NCBI GenBank assembly: GCA_026874595.1
Contig: CM049310.1
Coordinates: 67,596,056-67,660,055 of the forward strand
Length of the DNA stretch: 64,000 nt
Origin: Sipunculus nudus
Taxonomy: Eukaryota > Annelida > Sipuncula > Golfingiida > Sipunculidae
Reading direction: 5' to 3'
Below the pieces are notes generated by a model. It saw only the letters and a program-made list of their open reading frames with translations, was not told the origin of the DNA and did no database searches. The position numbers and the translations under genes are program-made. Numbering within the stretch: position 1 is the first letter of the stretch; the number at the start of each line of letters is the position of its first letter. Shown piece after piece: positions 34,193-45,609 of the stretch.

Positions 34193-35911
34193 CTGTGGAA
34201 GTGGTTAATTTGGCACAACTGAATTTTCCATTTTACAGCATTAGGGCAGTTCAAATTTTCCCACTAATCAGTATGTATGGGATTTTAAATTTGTATCAAA
34301 TTATCAAAATATTTAAACATTTACATAAAAGAGGTTTGTTAAGCTACCTACCTTCCACCAACATGCTAAGGGTAACTCAGGGTTCTCCACTAGCCAATAT
34401 AGCGTGGCCCACCGCCAGCCTTTCATTTCTCACCGCCAGCCTTTAATGTTACCTTTGATGTTACCGGCCACTCTTTCATCTGTCCCCGCCACCCTTTCCC
34501 TGTCCCTGCCAGACATACAGTGGTCAGGGGTAACATGGACTGGCCTTACAGACTGACCCTGCAAGGGGTTTTGCTGAGTGATTGTTATCCTGGAGTAATT
34601 AAGTGGGTGTCAGTGCTGTGATCTTACCATCACAGCCAGTGACATCTGGATGGGTATAAGACAGCCCACTGCTGTAGAGAAGCCACAACTCCCAGGTTCC
34701 CTAATTGCTTTTTAATAACACAATGCCTGTTGGCATGGATATTGGTTAACATTGATACATATTCTGACTGTGGCTTCTGGGAAGGTATATTCACTCAGTG
34801 TGCTGTCATAACAGCTAGTCTTTAAGTGTGGCTGATACAATAAATTTTTATATTTGCATTCTATTTGTTGTTCGTATGACAGCTCATACAAACAAATTAC
34901 ACATGCCCTTCCTCTTGCTCTCAATGTTCTTACATGCATAAAAAAGCTATGCAGATTAATTTTTAATCAGACAATAAAAAATGCTTTACGAGCAACAGGT
35001 AAGCACCATGCCTGGTTCGACCACGCTTACCACCAGCCTATCAGAAATTTCGAGTGTAGAACATTGGGTAACTGCATACATGCTACCTGGCTAAGGGCTA
35101 TTGAGTACCATGATTGCATGGGGTAAACAATACATAATTACCAGGAATAATAACATTTGATATTGCTATGGTACTGCATCCAGACACACTGTTTGACATA
35201 TGAGTAAATTGTAGAATTGCTCAATAAGAGCAACTGTGATTACTAACTAGAAGCAGCATGCTATGTGTGAACAACAAATGATGACCATAATCGCAGCTGG
35301 CTCTCAGTCATACTTCAAAGACATTATAGGGCGGTTCTAAAGGTCTACAAAGGCTATTTGTTTCACAATTGTTTCTACAAATCACTATTAACTGAAGTGG
35401 TTTTCAGCTGAGATATCACTTGCTATGAAATCTTATAAAGCAACATGACTACTCTAACATCCTGGTTGAAAAAGCATCAACTCAAGCGACCCTGTAAAGA
35501 GGGATTCCCAGACTTGCGTGACTGTGTGTCTGGCGAGAATCCTGCAGTCTTCAAAGTGGCAAAAGATTGCATCCATCAGTTAGTGACACCACACCCTGCC
35601 AAGCGCCGCTGGGGTGAATACCAAAATTACGATGAAAACATTATACTTTAGTGTATACAAAATAAAGTGTTGTTCAATATCTCAGTGCCCCATCAAATAT
35701 TAATGATCTATATGGCACATCATTATTTATTCAGTTCGCCATTACTTTTAACTTGTATCTAACAAAAATGTCGGCACCTGACGGTAAAAAAAATTAACTA
35801 CACAGACATGACATGGGTGTTCGAAATAATGCGGGTTCTTAATTTAGGGCAAATCACGCTCCTGCGAAAAGCACAAAATTAAAAATACTGCCAACAAAAC
35901 CACTTCCACAG
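34193..35911. mobile_element. TA-flanked inverted-repeat DNA transposon, transposase not recognised
   Basis: The ends are CTGTGGAAGTGGTT and its reverse complement AACCACTTCCACAG, with weaker similarity over about 10 more bases. TA lies on both sides (34191-34192 and 35912-35913). The joined flanks restore 'gacatatcctgtgagctatag', the normal I-b text. A TA duplication suggests the Tc1/mariner/pogo group. Two frames inside (34854-35126 and 35445-35651) have no recognised motif. The second begins MTTLTSWLKKHQLK and could be a transposase remnant. Confidence 0.6.
35445..35651 (+). pseudogene. Unrecognised 68-codon frame inside the TA-flanked element
   Basis: The frame runs from an ATG with MTTLTSWLKKHQLKRP to a stop at 35651. 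It is basic, with a Trp-Leu-Lys-Lys start and a Pro-Ala-Lys-Arg-Arg-Trp patch near the end. It is followed within 15 bases by AATAAA (about 35661). It might be the remains of the element's own protein. I recognise no family. Confidence 0.2.
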
Positions 35912-36647
35912 TATCCTGTGAGCTATAGAAAAAAAACATGTTATTAGTACTTTAAAAGTCAGATAGGCACAAATGATAAAAGTTGGACCTAGAACCTTCT
36001 AACTTAAAACTCAAGGAAGTCTTGGGCAAATCTCCTTCAACATAATTATGCTCTATATTCTGTGAGATACTAGAGGAAAACCTAATTTTGAGAGAGTCAG
36101 ACAGGGCCATAATTTTAAATTTTTTATCCAGAAACATTATTAAAATGTATTCTTGGAAAACAAAATAAGGTCACTGTGACTGTATTCTGTTAGCAGTGTG
36201 AAAGAACATGATTTTAGTACCCTATTTGTCAGATGGTTACAGATGGTTGCAGTAGGACCTAGAAATTAACATCTAATTTAATTAAGATCCAGGTAGGGCC
36301 CTGTAAATGCTGTGTAAAATCTTCTTAGAAACACTGAATAAGGTCACTGTGACCCATATTTGTGAGCAATTAGCATCAGATAAGTTAGTTGGACACAAAT
36401 CTTAGCAGTTTGACAGACTTTAGCATCAGGGGTGTTCTTGGTGGAATCTTTTTGGAACCCTATATCCTATTTTCTCAGGCCAATGGACAAAACGCCTGGT
36501 TTTGAGCACTCTGGAAGTCATTTTATCCATTGTTCTAGCTTTCTTAACAAATATTATTACCAGATCATAACAATTAACATTAATAATTAATACATGTATC
36601 AACTGTTTGTCAATTTCAGCTGAGCATCATTGCCCATAGGCCACTTG

Positions 36648-37480
36648 AAAGTATGAAATGAATAAACCGTTCTGTTGAGATCTAAAATGCAATATCTTGA
36701 GGAGCACTACTTGTGAACTTGCATGCTTTGCGTATAACAGAGTGCGTTGTGGATTTAAGTGTGCTTCGTTCTTCGCGGAGAGACAACCAAGGGACTGTGC
36801 CTGGTTTGTATTAGCTCATGTTATTAACAAAATGCAGAATAAAGACTCAAGGCCTGGCATGTTTTTAAAGTTCGAGTGAAAATACACATGCAGCTTAGAG
36901 TAACCCAGATGTGAGCCAGTGATGACCTAATTGTTTTTTACCGCTGTTGCCTAGGTAAAGCTTGCTGACCTCAAGTTAGTAAATTGTGTCACATGTCACC
37001 ATGTTATGACCAAGATATTTCAAAAGATTTGCACCTGTTCAGTCACGGAATTGCGTCAGTCATACAACCCTTAGAGAAACAAATATACCCAATTATGCTC
37101 AATGCGTATGTCTAAGATTAATCAAACAAAGCAACATCATCCAGGGTATGCCAAATGAAATTTTACTATCTGAGATAATTTACTGAGTTCAAACTGTTGC
37201 AGGATACAAACTAAATCAGGCAAGGTTCATTGATTTTGGTAAAGTTGTAGAAAGTTGAAGTTGGTCTTGTGGCCAAGTAAGTTTAAATCAAACTGAGAGC
37301 TGCAATAGTCTTTTCTGCATTACTGTTGTTTCAAATTCTGTAACATTGCACAAAAATGAATTTTAGGTGGCCTTGTTCAATAAATGATTTTTTGGCTGAA
37401 TTATTAGACCTCAGATAATTTGGTTAACAAAGTAGATTTATAGTATTAACAGACTTGGGCTCTGAGGGTATATAAGCAAG
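36648..37480 (+). other. ABL intron 2, no recognised feature
   Basis: I see no repeat ends, splice-flanked coding or motif cluster. Short frames are present but unremarkable. Confidence 0.4.
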
Positions 37481-37485
37481 AATGT

Positions 37486-37529
37486 AGGACGTTTTGGACT
37501 TGGACGTTTCGGACTAGGACGTTTTGAAC
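37486..37529 (+). repeat. 15-bp minisatellite (three units)
   Basis: GGACGTTTTGGACTT-type units start at 37487, 37502 and 37517. TATATAAG lies about 20 bases upstream (37469-37476). Confidence 0.8.
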
Positions 37530-38600
37530 AAGCCTTTTTCCATGGAAGGATGTTTCTGACAGATGAATATCATAACCATGTGTTAACCTTTTTAATTATG
37601 TAAGATAAATCACTGAATAATCCATCTGTATTCTGATTTAGCTTTCAATAGGCAGATCTGCTATTATGCTAAATATTTTGACAAGAAAATCTTATGAATA
37701 TGACAGCTTGAAAAAAAGCATTTTAGCCAAGGTCTTTCATATGTATAAACATATTTGGAAGTAGGCCAAAATTTTGTCTGTATCCGTAAATAGCTTAAAA
37801 GATAACTATTTCAGATTCGGCAAAAGGCCAAGTTTCAGTCTGTATCTATATATAGCTTAGACAGACTGCTAACTGTATCAGATTAGGCAGCAGGTCAAGA
37901 GTTGCGATGATGAAATTACTTTGTGAGGGTGTGGCGCTGTAAGTGTCTCACTCCTCTTCGATTCCTCCCACTCTTCTGAATTCTTGGTGCTGGTAGATGG
38001 CAGCCTCTCTTGGCCTCTCTTTGCTTGTCTGTGGCATCGTGTCTATCCGCTCAGCAAAATAAAAAATTCAATAGTCTAAAGAGACAACCATGACAGTGAT
38101 CCCAGATCACCTCAACCGTGTCTGTCTAATGACTCAAAATACTAGGTCGAGCTAGCTTGCAGGTCAAGAGTTCAGTCAGTGCTTTTGCCACACCTGTTTC
38201 GGTTGACTAAGGGTGCATCTGCTTTCCTCATGCAGCTGATCAAACTCAAGAGAAGTTTAATGTATCAGCCTGAATTTTTTGGTTTGTCCATGCATCTTTG
38301 ATGGCTTTATCAACCCAAGACTTGAAGTTGCACCTACAGTGATGTTTGCACAGTGTATGTCCCTGCTTATTTATCTGATTTGATATATGAGCCAGAAATA
38401 GTGCATATCTGTACATCTCGGATAGCTTCTTCATACACAAGACTCACAGATGACTGTAGGCAGCATGTACTTGAATTGCATTTGATTGTAATTTGGAGAA
38501 AATCTTCTTTATGTAACTCTGTCAAATTTATTATCTTTTGGATATTTTTGACCTCACACTTTTCATGTTTTGACCATTATCTTTAAGTTTACTTAAATGC
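37530..38600 (+). repeat. Degenerate family V body without ends
   Basis: 'cagattaggcagcaggtcaagagtt' type text (about 37880 and 38158) and 'tttaatgtatcagcctgaattt' (38257) match the family V copy at 42950-43700. A DR2-like AGGTCAAGAGTTCA is at about 38160. Heads and tails are missing. Confidence 0.5.
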
Positions 38601-39916
38601 AATCGCAGCCATGTAGATCAGTTGCTCATGAATTAATACTGCACCTGTAGCAAATTAAAGCACAGTTTTATGATGAAATTCACTGTGACCCAGTTTAGCC
38701 GTGAAACTAGAACAGCTTTTCTTTATCATTTAGATTATCTGTTTAATGATGATCACAATTAAACCAAACATAATCCATGCCAGTTATGTTTTTGATGTGA
38801 GTTTCACCTTTTCTCTCATTGTTGTCATGAACCACTCATTTGCTGCTCATTATTTTTATAGCATGTGAGGTTTTCCCTAGACTTGTATTTGATGGGCTAC
38901 TACTTGTGTTATCAATCTAAATATTTCAAAGTTATTAATATTCTTTAAGATATCTATAAATAATCTCTACATAAAACATGCAAATATGGCATTATTAGTA
39001 TAAATCTTTCCATATTTTGCCTAATAGCACTAACCTCAGTAGAATGGCAGTGTTTTGCCAGGTTTATCAGACATAATACTTCGCATTTGCCCTGTTAAAC
39101 AATTAATTGTCAAAACTATGGTCCCAAAGGCATGAAGACCTGAACATGTATGTGGAGAGTTCCTTTAAACATGAGCCCGTAAATACAGTGATAAACTAAA
39201 AGTATTATGTTTCATGTGGATTAGTATTTGCATTTGTCTGTGATACACTGATATCATGAAATTGAAACCACTGAGAAGATTAAGCTGAATAAAGGACACA
39301 CTGCATTCTGTAAGAGAAATATGTGGAGATATTACATCTGCTTAGTTATATTATTATTTAGTCCTTTACAAGACCTTGTTTCAAGTGTTTGTGTTATATA
39401 GACTGTGATATTAATAGAATACCCCAGGGATCAGTGATAGTAATAATGAGGTCAGTCAATCTGACATGAGTTCCTCAGTCATTACTGCAGGATCTAGTAA
39501 CAGCAGCTGTTGTCTGCCTGTCATTTCACTCCTTGTATACAAATCAAGCCTAGTTACTACACCTGAAGATGGCAAATATATCAAGACAGCCTTCATGCAT
39601 CAGCCACTAATTTATCCAGCAGATAGTGAGTGGCTTTACAGGTCTGCTGTGATAGACAGCTGTTATAAGAGTGCCTGGAAGATGAGGAGTGCAATAAGAA
39701 GGGCAGACAGGGAATGTAGCATCTTCCTCATCCAGATAGACAAATCACCAGTCTCATCAAGCAGCATGGGGCAGATAAACCCCAGTGTCAGTGTGTCCAT
39801 GCTGTTTGCTGTCAGTTAAAACTGTGTTTATAGAATTCAATCATTCATTAAAAGTACATATTGTAAATAGAATAGAGAAGATAAGCTGAAACAGAGTCAG
39901 TTTTGTCTCAATTTTT
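38601..39916 (+). other. ABL intron 2, sequence without recognised repeats
   Basis: I see nothing repeat-like. The single notable item is the 117-codon frame at 39466-39819, listed separately. Confidence 0.4.
39466..39819 (+). other. Unrecognised 117-codon open frame
   Basis: This frame runs from ATG (MSSSVITAGSSNSS) to TAA. It is serine-rich at both ends and has a mixed charged middle (SAWKMRSAIRRADREC). Local base composition is less AT-rich than around it. No signal peptide, domain or clear splice or promoter context is visible. It is among the longest open frames in the window and not part of a recognised repeat, but chance remains the simpler explanation. Confidence 0.15.
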
Positions 39917-40099
39917 AACTCAGCTGACTATTATAAGTCATCTGAGGTATAGTCCTTTGTCCACCATCATTCCATCTTTCTATCTGTCCATCCATTAGAA
40001 ACCTTGAGACCTACAAATCAGTAATTTGACAGTTAAATGTCCCTATGTTCTCCTATCAGACCCAAAACTGGGTCACTGTAGGGGAGGATCAAGGATTTT
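39917..40099 (+). repeat. Family I 5' fragment (head only)
   Basis: The head AACTCAGCTGAC / GTCATCTGAGGTA and about 150 bp of body break off where the next family I head starts at 40100. Confidence 0.65.
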
Positions 40100-41879
40100 T
40101 AGCTCAGCTTACTACAAGTCATCTGAGCTATAGTTGTGGTCCTTTGTCTGTCGTCCAGCTGCCGGCCATCCGTCCGTTAACAGGGCACGTTTTAACACTG
40201 TTGGACCTATGAATCCAAAACTTTGCATACTATTAGATGTCCCTAAAGTCTCTTACTATACCGAAAATTGGGTCATTAGGACTTCCTTCCTTAGAGATAT
40301 TACAGAAAAACCTCTGTTTTCCATAAAAAAAGCCATTGTTACACTTCAGGGCTGCCTAATATCAAAACCACTGATCTGTTTTTGATCATATTTAGTATTC
40401 ATCTTCTTCCATACATTTTCTATTAACATACCAAAAATTAGGTCAGTATTGGGTATTATTTTGAAGTTATGGGCCCAAATATAATGCAGTTTTTAAAAAA
40501 TCAGGAAATATATTTACTCACCTAACATGAGAATTGCTGAAGCTGGAGACTTTTTTTTAGGAATATAACTTTATTTAATCAAGATTCAATTGTTTACCCA
40601 AAATTAGATCTGAATTTTGCAAATTTTTCAAGTTATTAGCATAAATAAAAAATCAGTACCTTAAATTTTGTCCAACTTTGGCAATGGCACGTTTTTTCCC
40701 TGTAAGCACTGTTGATTTAATTTTCACAACATATATACATAAGGATTTAATCTTTTAAAATCTTAAATTTATTTATTCAAGTTTCCATACATAATGTCAA
40801 GTGTTGTTTACATCTAGCCCACCTGGTAGTACAGCCTTCACTTGCATTATGTAACTGACCCCAGGCAGCTTGCCTTAGCTCAGCTTTGCCACTACAAGCA
40901 GGCTTCCCCTCTGCCCTGCACTCCCCCCCCCCCCCCCCCCCCACGAATGGTGCATTAACTAGATAAATGTTATAATTTTCTGTATTTTATTTTATTCTTG
41001 GCCATGCTATATTTTAGATTTTGTATTGTACTACCAGGATTACAATGATTAAATTGCACATTGAATTGTGTCCACAAAGTGGTGTATTGGTATGAAAGTG
41101 TGGATGTTCATCAGATAAGTAATTCCTTACTTTAGAAGAGTAAAAACTTCACCAGGTGTGAAATTGACTATTAATTCCAGTAATAAATTATAGCTGAGAC
41201 AGTAATTTGCACAATGGTATTGTTTGTCCCTCATTCAACCAACACTGTGTATACTTTATTTGAAAAGGTGTTTTTAGCGAACCTGTGAGCTTATGCGATG
41301 GTGCAGCGTCGTGCGTCGTGTGTCGTCCGTCCTCTGTACAATAAACCACAGCTAACTCAAAAATGGCAGGAGCTAGCATCACCAAATTTTTTGCAAATAT
41401 TCAGTCATCCAAAAAACTATATTGGATTTTGTTTATTTTTTTTCTAACTGCATTTTCTTAGATTTTATAGGGAAAAAGCTAAAAAAACTTTAAAAATCTT
41501 CTTCTCTGAAACTGTCCAGCCAAATTGTCCAATATTTCACAGAAATGATCCCTGGAACAATCTTTCTCAAGTTTGTTCGAATGGTTCCAGTTCGGAGATT
41601 TTTGGCTGAGTTACAGGAGGTTGAACTTTGTTAACTGTGCAAAAAAGCATATTAAAATTTAAATCTCAGAAACGGCTGGAGCTATCGTCACCAAATTTTA
41701 TGCCAATGTTGGTCACATGAGTCATATCTGAAATTGAGGTATTGGTGGGCGACCTGCATCGGCCTTTTTTGTCCGGGGTCATCAGTGCCCGTATCACACT
41801 GACAGCTGCAAATAACTTCTTCTCTGAAACGAAATGGCCAAATTGTTTAATATCACACAGAAATGATCTTAGGGTAGTG

Positions 41880-42300
41880 CTTTCTGAAGTTTGTTCAAAT
41901 GGTCTCAGTTCAGTGACTTTTGGCTGAGTTATGGGAAGCTGAATTAAGTCATATGCCATAACAGCCAATTTTAGCTAAGTGGCTACAAAAATCTTCTTCT
42001 CAACAACCACTTGGCCAAATTCTTAAATCTCACACATTAATTATCCTGAGATGTTAATAATTTAATTTTGTTCAAATGGTCTCAGTTCAGTGACTTTTGG
42101 CTCAGTTATGGGAAGCTGAATTTAGTCATATGCCATAACAGCCCATGTTAGCGAAGTGGCTACAAAAATCTTCTTCTCAAAAACCACTGGGCCAAATTCT
42201 TAAATCCCACACATTAATTATCCTTAGATGTTGATAATTCAAGTTTGTTCAAATGGTCTCAGTTCAGTGACTTTTGGCAGAGTTATGGGAAGCTGAACTA
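41880..42300 (+). repeat. Tandem units in family V (~180 bp)
   Basis: 'tcaaatggtctcagttcagtgacttttggc' and 'gggaagctgaa' recur near 41890-41945, 42070-42120 and 42247-42295, giving a period of about 178 bp. Confidence 0.65.
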
Positions 42301-43002
42301 TGCCATTTTGTTGTATTTTCCCATATGAGTTATAAACCTACAAAACGTTTTTTGACTGATGATGATACTGAGGCCAGTTTGTTTAATATTTTGCAAGAAT
42401 AATTCCCTGAATCATTCTTATAATAATTGTCTTTTATGGTTCTGAAAAATGAATTTGGCTGAATTATAAATATTGAATTGAGTCATTTTACCAAATATGT
42501 TAGCTGTGTGAAGCAGATACATCTAGCCTAGCACCAGTTTATCAGCATCCATTACATCATGCCTCTAGACATTTAGATTTCAGGTTATCTATGGAAAATA
42601 TTGACAAGAATGTTTTTAAAAGCTTTTAAAAAATGTAGATTTATGATATTACATATCATCTGTACACTCAGTGCAATTTCTCAGGAATAGCAGGAGCTAC
42701 CATCCCCAAATGTTATGCAATTATCTGTCACATATCAAATGTTGATGGATTCATCTTATTTTTGCTATCTGCATTTACTTAGATTTTACAAGGAAAAAGC
42801 TGAAAAAAACTTTTAAAAGTCTTCTTCTTGTAAACAGTCCAGCCAAATTGTCCAAATTTTACAGAAATGATCCCAGAGGCGAGCCCTCTCAAGTTTGTTC
42901 AAATGGTTTGTGTTGGATAAATTTTAGCAGAGTTACATAACAGGCCAAGATTGTGTACGTTTCTTGAATAGGTTGGGAAACTGCCAACTGTTTCAGATTT
43001 GG

Positions 43003-43400
43003 CAACAGATCAAGAGTTCATTCAGTGCAGCCAAATATAGGTCAACAGTTCAGTCAGTGCAGCCAAGCACAAGGCATGTGATCACCTCATGGGCAGCATG
43101 TGATCATCTCATGGGTAGCATGTGATCACCTCATTAGTATCATGTGATCACCTCATGGGTGTAATGCCCCTCAGGGCTGCATATGGAGCCAATCTGTGGG
43201 CTTATGCAATTGTGTGGCTACTATTTGGCAATAGGCAAAAGGTCAGCCTGGATTTATTTATAGCTTTGGCAGACTGCCAACTGTTTCAGATTATGCAACA
43301 GGTCAAGAGTTCACTCAGTGCAGCCAGGTACAGGTCAAAAATTCACTCAGTCTAGCAAGGTGCAGGTCAAGAGTTCACTCAGTGCAGTAGCCTGAGCCAG
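43003..43400 (+). repeat. AGGTCA-nn-AGTTCA (DR2-type) repeats in family V
   Basis: AGGTCAAGAGTTCA or close variants occur near 43008, 43040, 43303, 43334 and 43366, each followed by a 'ctcagtgcag'-like stretch. A direct repeat of AGGTCA half-sites spaced by two bases is the RAR/RXR DR2 arrangement. Function here is untested. Confidence 0.55.
43075..43162 (+). repeat. 22-bp minisatellite with GTGATCAC core (four units)
   Basis: CATGTGATCACCTCATGGGT units start at 43075, 43097, 43119 and 43141. Each has a CATGTG E-box and the palindrome GTGATCAC. Confidence 0.9.
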
Positions 43401-44367
43401 TAATTTGTCACAGTACACTCGTTGCAACAGCCTTTCTCACCTAAGCCTGGTCAGCCCCGTGCATCAGACTCAAGGTAAGTTTGATGTATTGGCCTGATAT
43501 TCTGACCTATGTGTTTTTATGGCTTTCTCGTTCACAAGACAGGTGTCGCCATCTACAATGACTTTTGCAAAGTGTATTTGCCTGCTAAATTCTACAGAGG
43601 AATTTGATATATCAGCCTTAAATTGGGCATATGTGTACATATCAAATAGCTTTGTTGTATACAAGACTGGTGGTGCCACCTACAATAATTTTTGTGTTGT
43701 GTGCACCCATGCCAGAATTTCAGCAGTGATGTTTGTGTATTGTTTCTTGTTCAAAATGTTTAGTACTTGCATTGTTCATATATATGAAAAGTAGTGGTTC
43801 AGCACTGAAGCGTTATACCTGGTGTATATCCATATGCACAGGTTTGCATTAGGCCTGTAGGCCTTGTTATTTGATCAAATTTACTGAATCTTTATTTAAT
43901 TTCAGTGAATAAAATTAAGCATGTACTGAAAACTCCAATGTGCAAAACTTTTCAATAGTGATTCAAGGAATAATCTTGTAGATGCCATGTAATGGCATTA
44001 TTTTCTTTTAAATTCAGTTTAAACATTTGTGATTTAAAAATAATAAAATATATGTGTATGCATAATATGACCCAATATGAGGTACATTCTGCATATATAA
44101 TGATTGCAACTTAGAATTGTAATATTTTAACTTATATTTTCAGTTTTTTTATTACAAATTTATAAAACTTGTAAATAAAAAAAAAACGAATCAGATAAAA
44201 ACTATTAATGGAAAAAGTGGATATACTAAAAAATAGGCTTATATATAAACTTAAATGCATTATTCCCTTGAAAGTGAAATAAAGGTATTAGTCCATTCTG
44301 TCCACTTGCCTGTCCATCTGTAAATTTTTCATATGCATCACAGTATCTCAAAACTTTTACTGTTTTT

Positions 44368-45609
44368 ATGCCCCCGGCACAAAGTGGCCGGGCCATATAG
44401 TTTTACCCATGTCCGTCATTCCGTCCTTCCGTCCTTCCGTCCTTCCGTCATTCCGAAATCAAACAGTTGTACAGACTTTTTTTCGCAATGCCTGCAGATA
44501 TTGGCCTGATTTTTGGTGTGTGGGCAGATATAGACCAGTTACAGATCGAGTTCGGGTTTCGTCCCAGTTGACCTACTTTTGACTGTTTTACGGCTCCTAA
44601 ACTTAGAAAATTTCATGAAAAATAGAAATTTCATGACAAATACACATGTACGGACTTTTTTTCGCAATGCCTGCAGATATTGGCCTAATTTTTGGTGTGT
44701 GGGCAGATATAGACCAGTTATAGGTCGAGTTCTCGTTTCGTCCCGGTTGACCTAATTTTGACCGTTTTACGGCTCCTAAACTTAGAAAATTTCATGAAAA
44801 ATAGAAATTTCATGACAAATACACATGTACGGACTTTTTTTCGCAATGCCTGCAGATATTGGCCTAATTTTTGGTGTGTAGGCAGATATAGACCAGTTAC
44901 AGATCAAGTTTGCGTTTTAATCCCGGTTGACCTATTTTGACCGTTTTACGGCTCCTGAACATAGAAAATTTCATGAAAAATATGAAATTTCATGACAAAT
45001 ACACATGTACAGACTTTTTTTCGCAATGCCTGCAGATATTGGCCTGATTTTTGGTGTGTTGGCAGATATTGACCAGTTACAGATCGAGTTCGCGTTTTGT
45101 CCCAGTTGACCTACTTTTGACCATTTGACGGTGCTCTAACATTGAAAATTTCATAAAAAAGTGCACATGTATGGACTTTTTTTCGCAGTGCCTGCAGATA
45201 CGGGCCTGATTTTTGGTGTGTAGGCAGATGTTGACCAGTTGCAGATCGAGTTCTTGTTTTGTCCCAGTTGACCTACTTTTGACCATTTGACTGCTCCTGA
45301 ACATAGAAAGTTTCATGAAAAATAGAAATTTTCATAACAATTGCATATGTACTGACTTTTTTTCCTCAATGCCTGCAGATACCACCCTGATTTTTTATGT
45401 GTGGGCAGATAATGACAGTTACTGATAGAGTTCGCGTTTAGTCTCGGTTGACCTACTTTTCATTGTTTTAAGGCTCCTAAACATAGAAAATTTCATGAAA
45501 GCAGAAATTTTTATGGAAAATGCACATGTATGGACTTTTTTTCACAATGCCTGCATATACTGGCATGATTTTTGGTGTGTTGCTTGATAATGACCTGTTA
45601 CAGATCGAG
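44368..45609 (+). mobile_element. Family IV element, 5' end and array, 3' end missing
   Basis: The head is GCCCCCGGC paired with GGCCGGGC, next to a T-run. GTCCTTCCGTCCTTCCGTCC follows (about 44412-44455), then seven 179-bp units. The element breaks off at 45607-45609 inside a unit and joins family I body text. The join shares the three bases GAG. Confidence 0.7.
44474..45609 (+). repeat. Seven-unit tandem array, 179-bp period
   Basis: The anchor GACTTTTTTTCGCAATGCCT starts at 44474, 44653, 44832, 45012, 45174, 45354 and 45533. Spacing is 179-180 bp except one unit of 162 bp, and the seventh unit is incomplete. The first four units are the most alike. Confidence 0.9.

Larger units (their letters stand above)
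30565..36647 (+). mobile_element. Family I-b element, strongly expanded by nested insertions
   Basis: The head AGCTCAGCTGAC / GTCATCTGAGGTA is at 30565, with 'gcaatcactctttgtcc' and GTCTGTCTGTCC following. The worn tail at 36617-36647 has CAGCTGAGC, then CCCATAGGCCACTTG. I-b body text is seen at 30660-30950, 33553-34192 and 35914-36610. It is interrupted by family V/II material, a LINE fragment and a TA-flanked element, each annotated separately. Confidence 0.6.
41277..43870 (+). mobile_element. Family V element, full length (2.6 kb)
   Basis: The head GCGAACCTGTGAGCTTATGC starts at 41279 after a T-run, followed by GTCGTGCGTCGTGTGTCGTC. The tail is ACAGGTTTGC (one change from the perfect reverse complement), AGGCCT-GT-AGGCCT and TTGTT at 43841-43870. 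Inside are units of about 150 bp ('gttcaaatggtctcagttcagtg'), a 22-bp minisatellite and DR2-type half-sites. Uninterrupted copies of the target (14118-14135 and 60855-60875) allow the insertion point to be read. Confidence 0.75.
40100..44367 (+). mobile_element. Family I element, 5' end and long body, interrupted by family V
   Basis: The head is TAGCTCAGCTTAC / GTCATCTGAGCTA at 40100. The body includes a 20-C run (40923-40942) and continues as in 13680-14470. Family V is inserted at 41277-43870. The body stops at 44367 where the family IV head begins, and no tail is found. Confidence 0.65.

Noticed and set aside
37469-37476. TATATAAG as a promoter TATA box
   Set aside because: A single AT-rich word in an AT-rich intron, with no coding sequence or initiator nearby.
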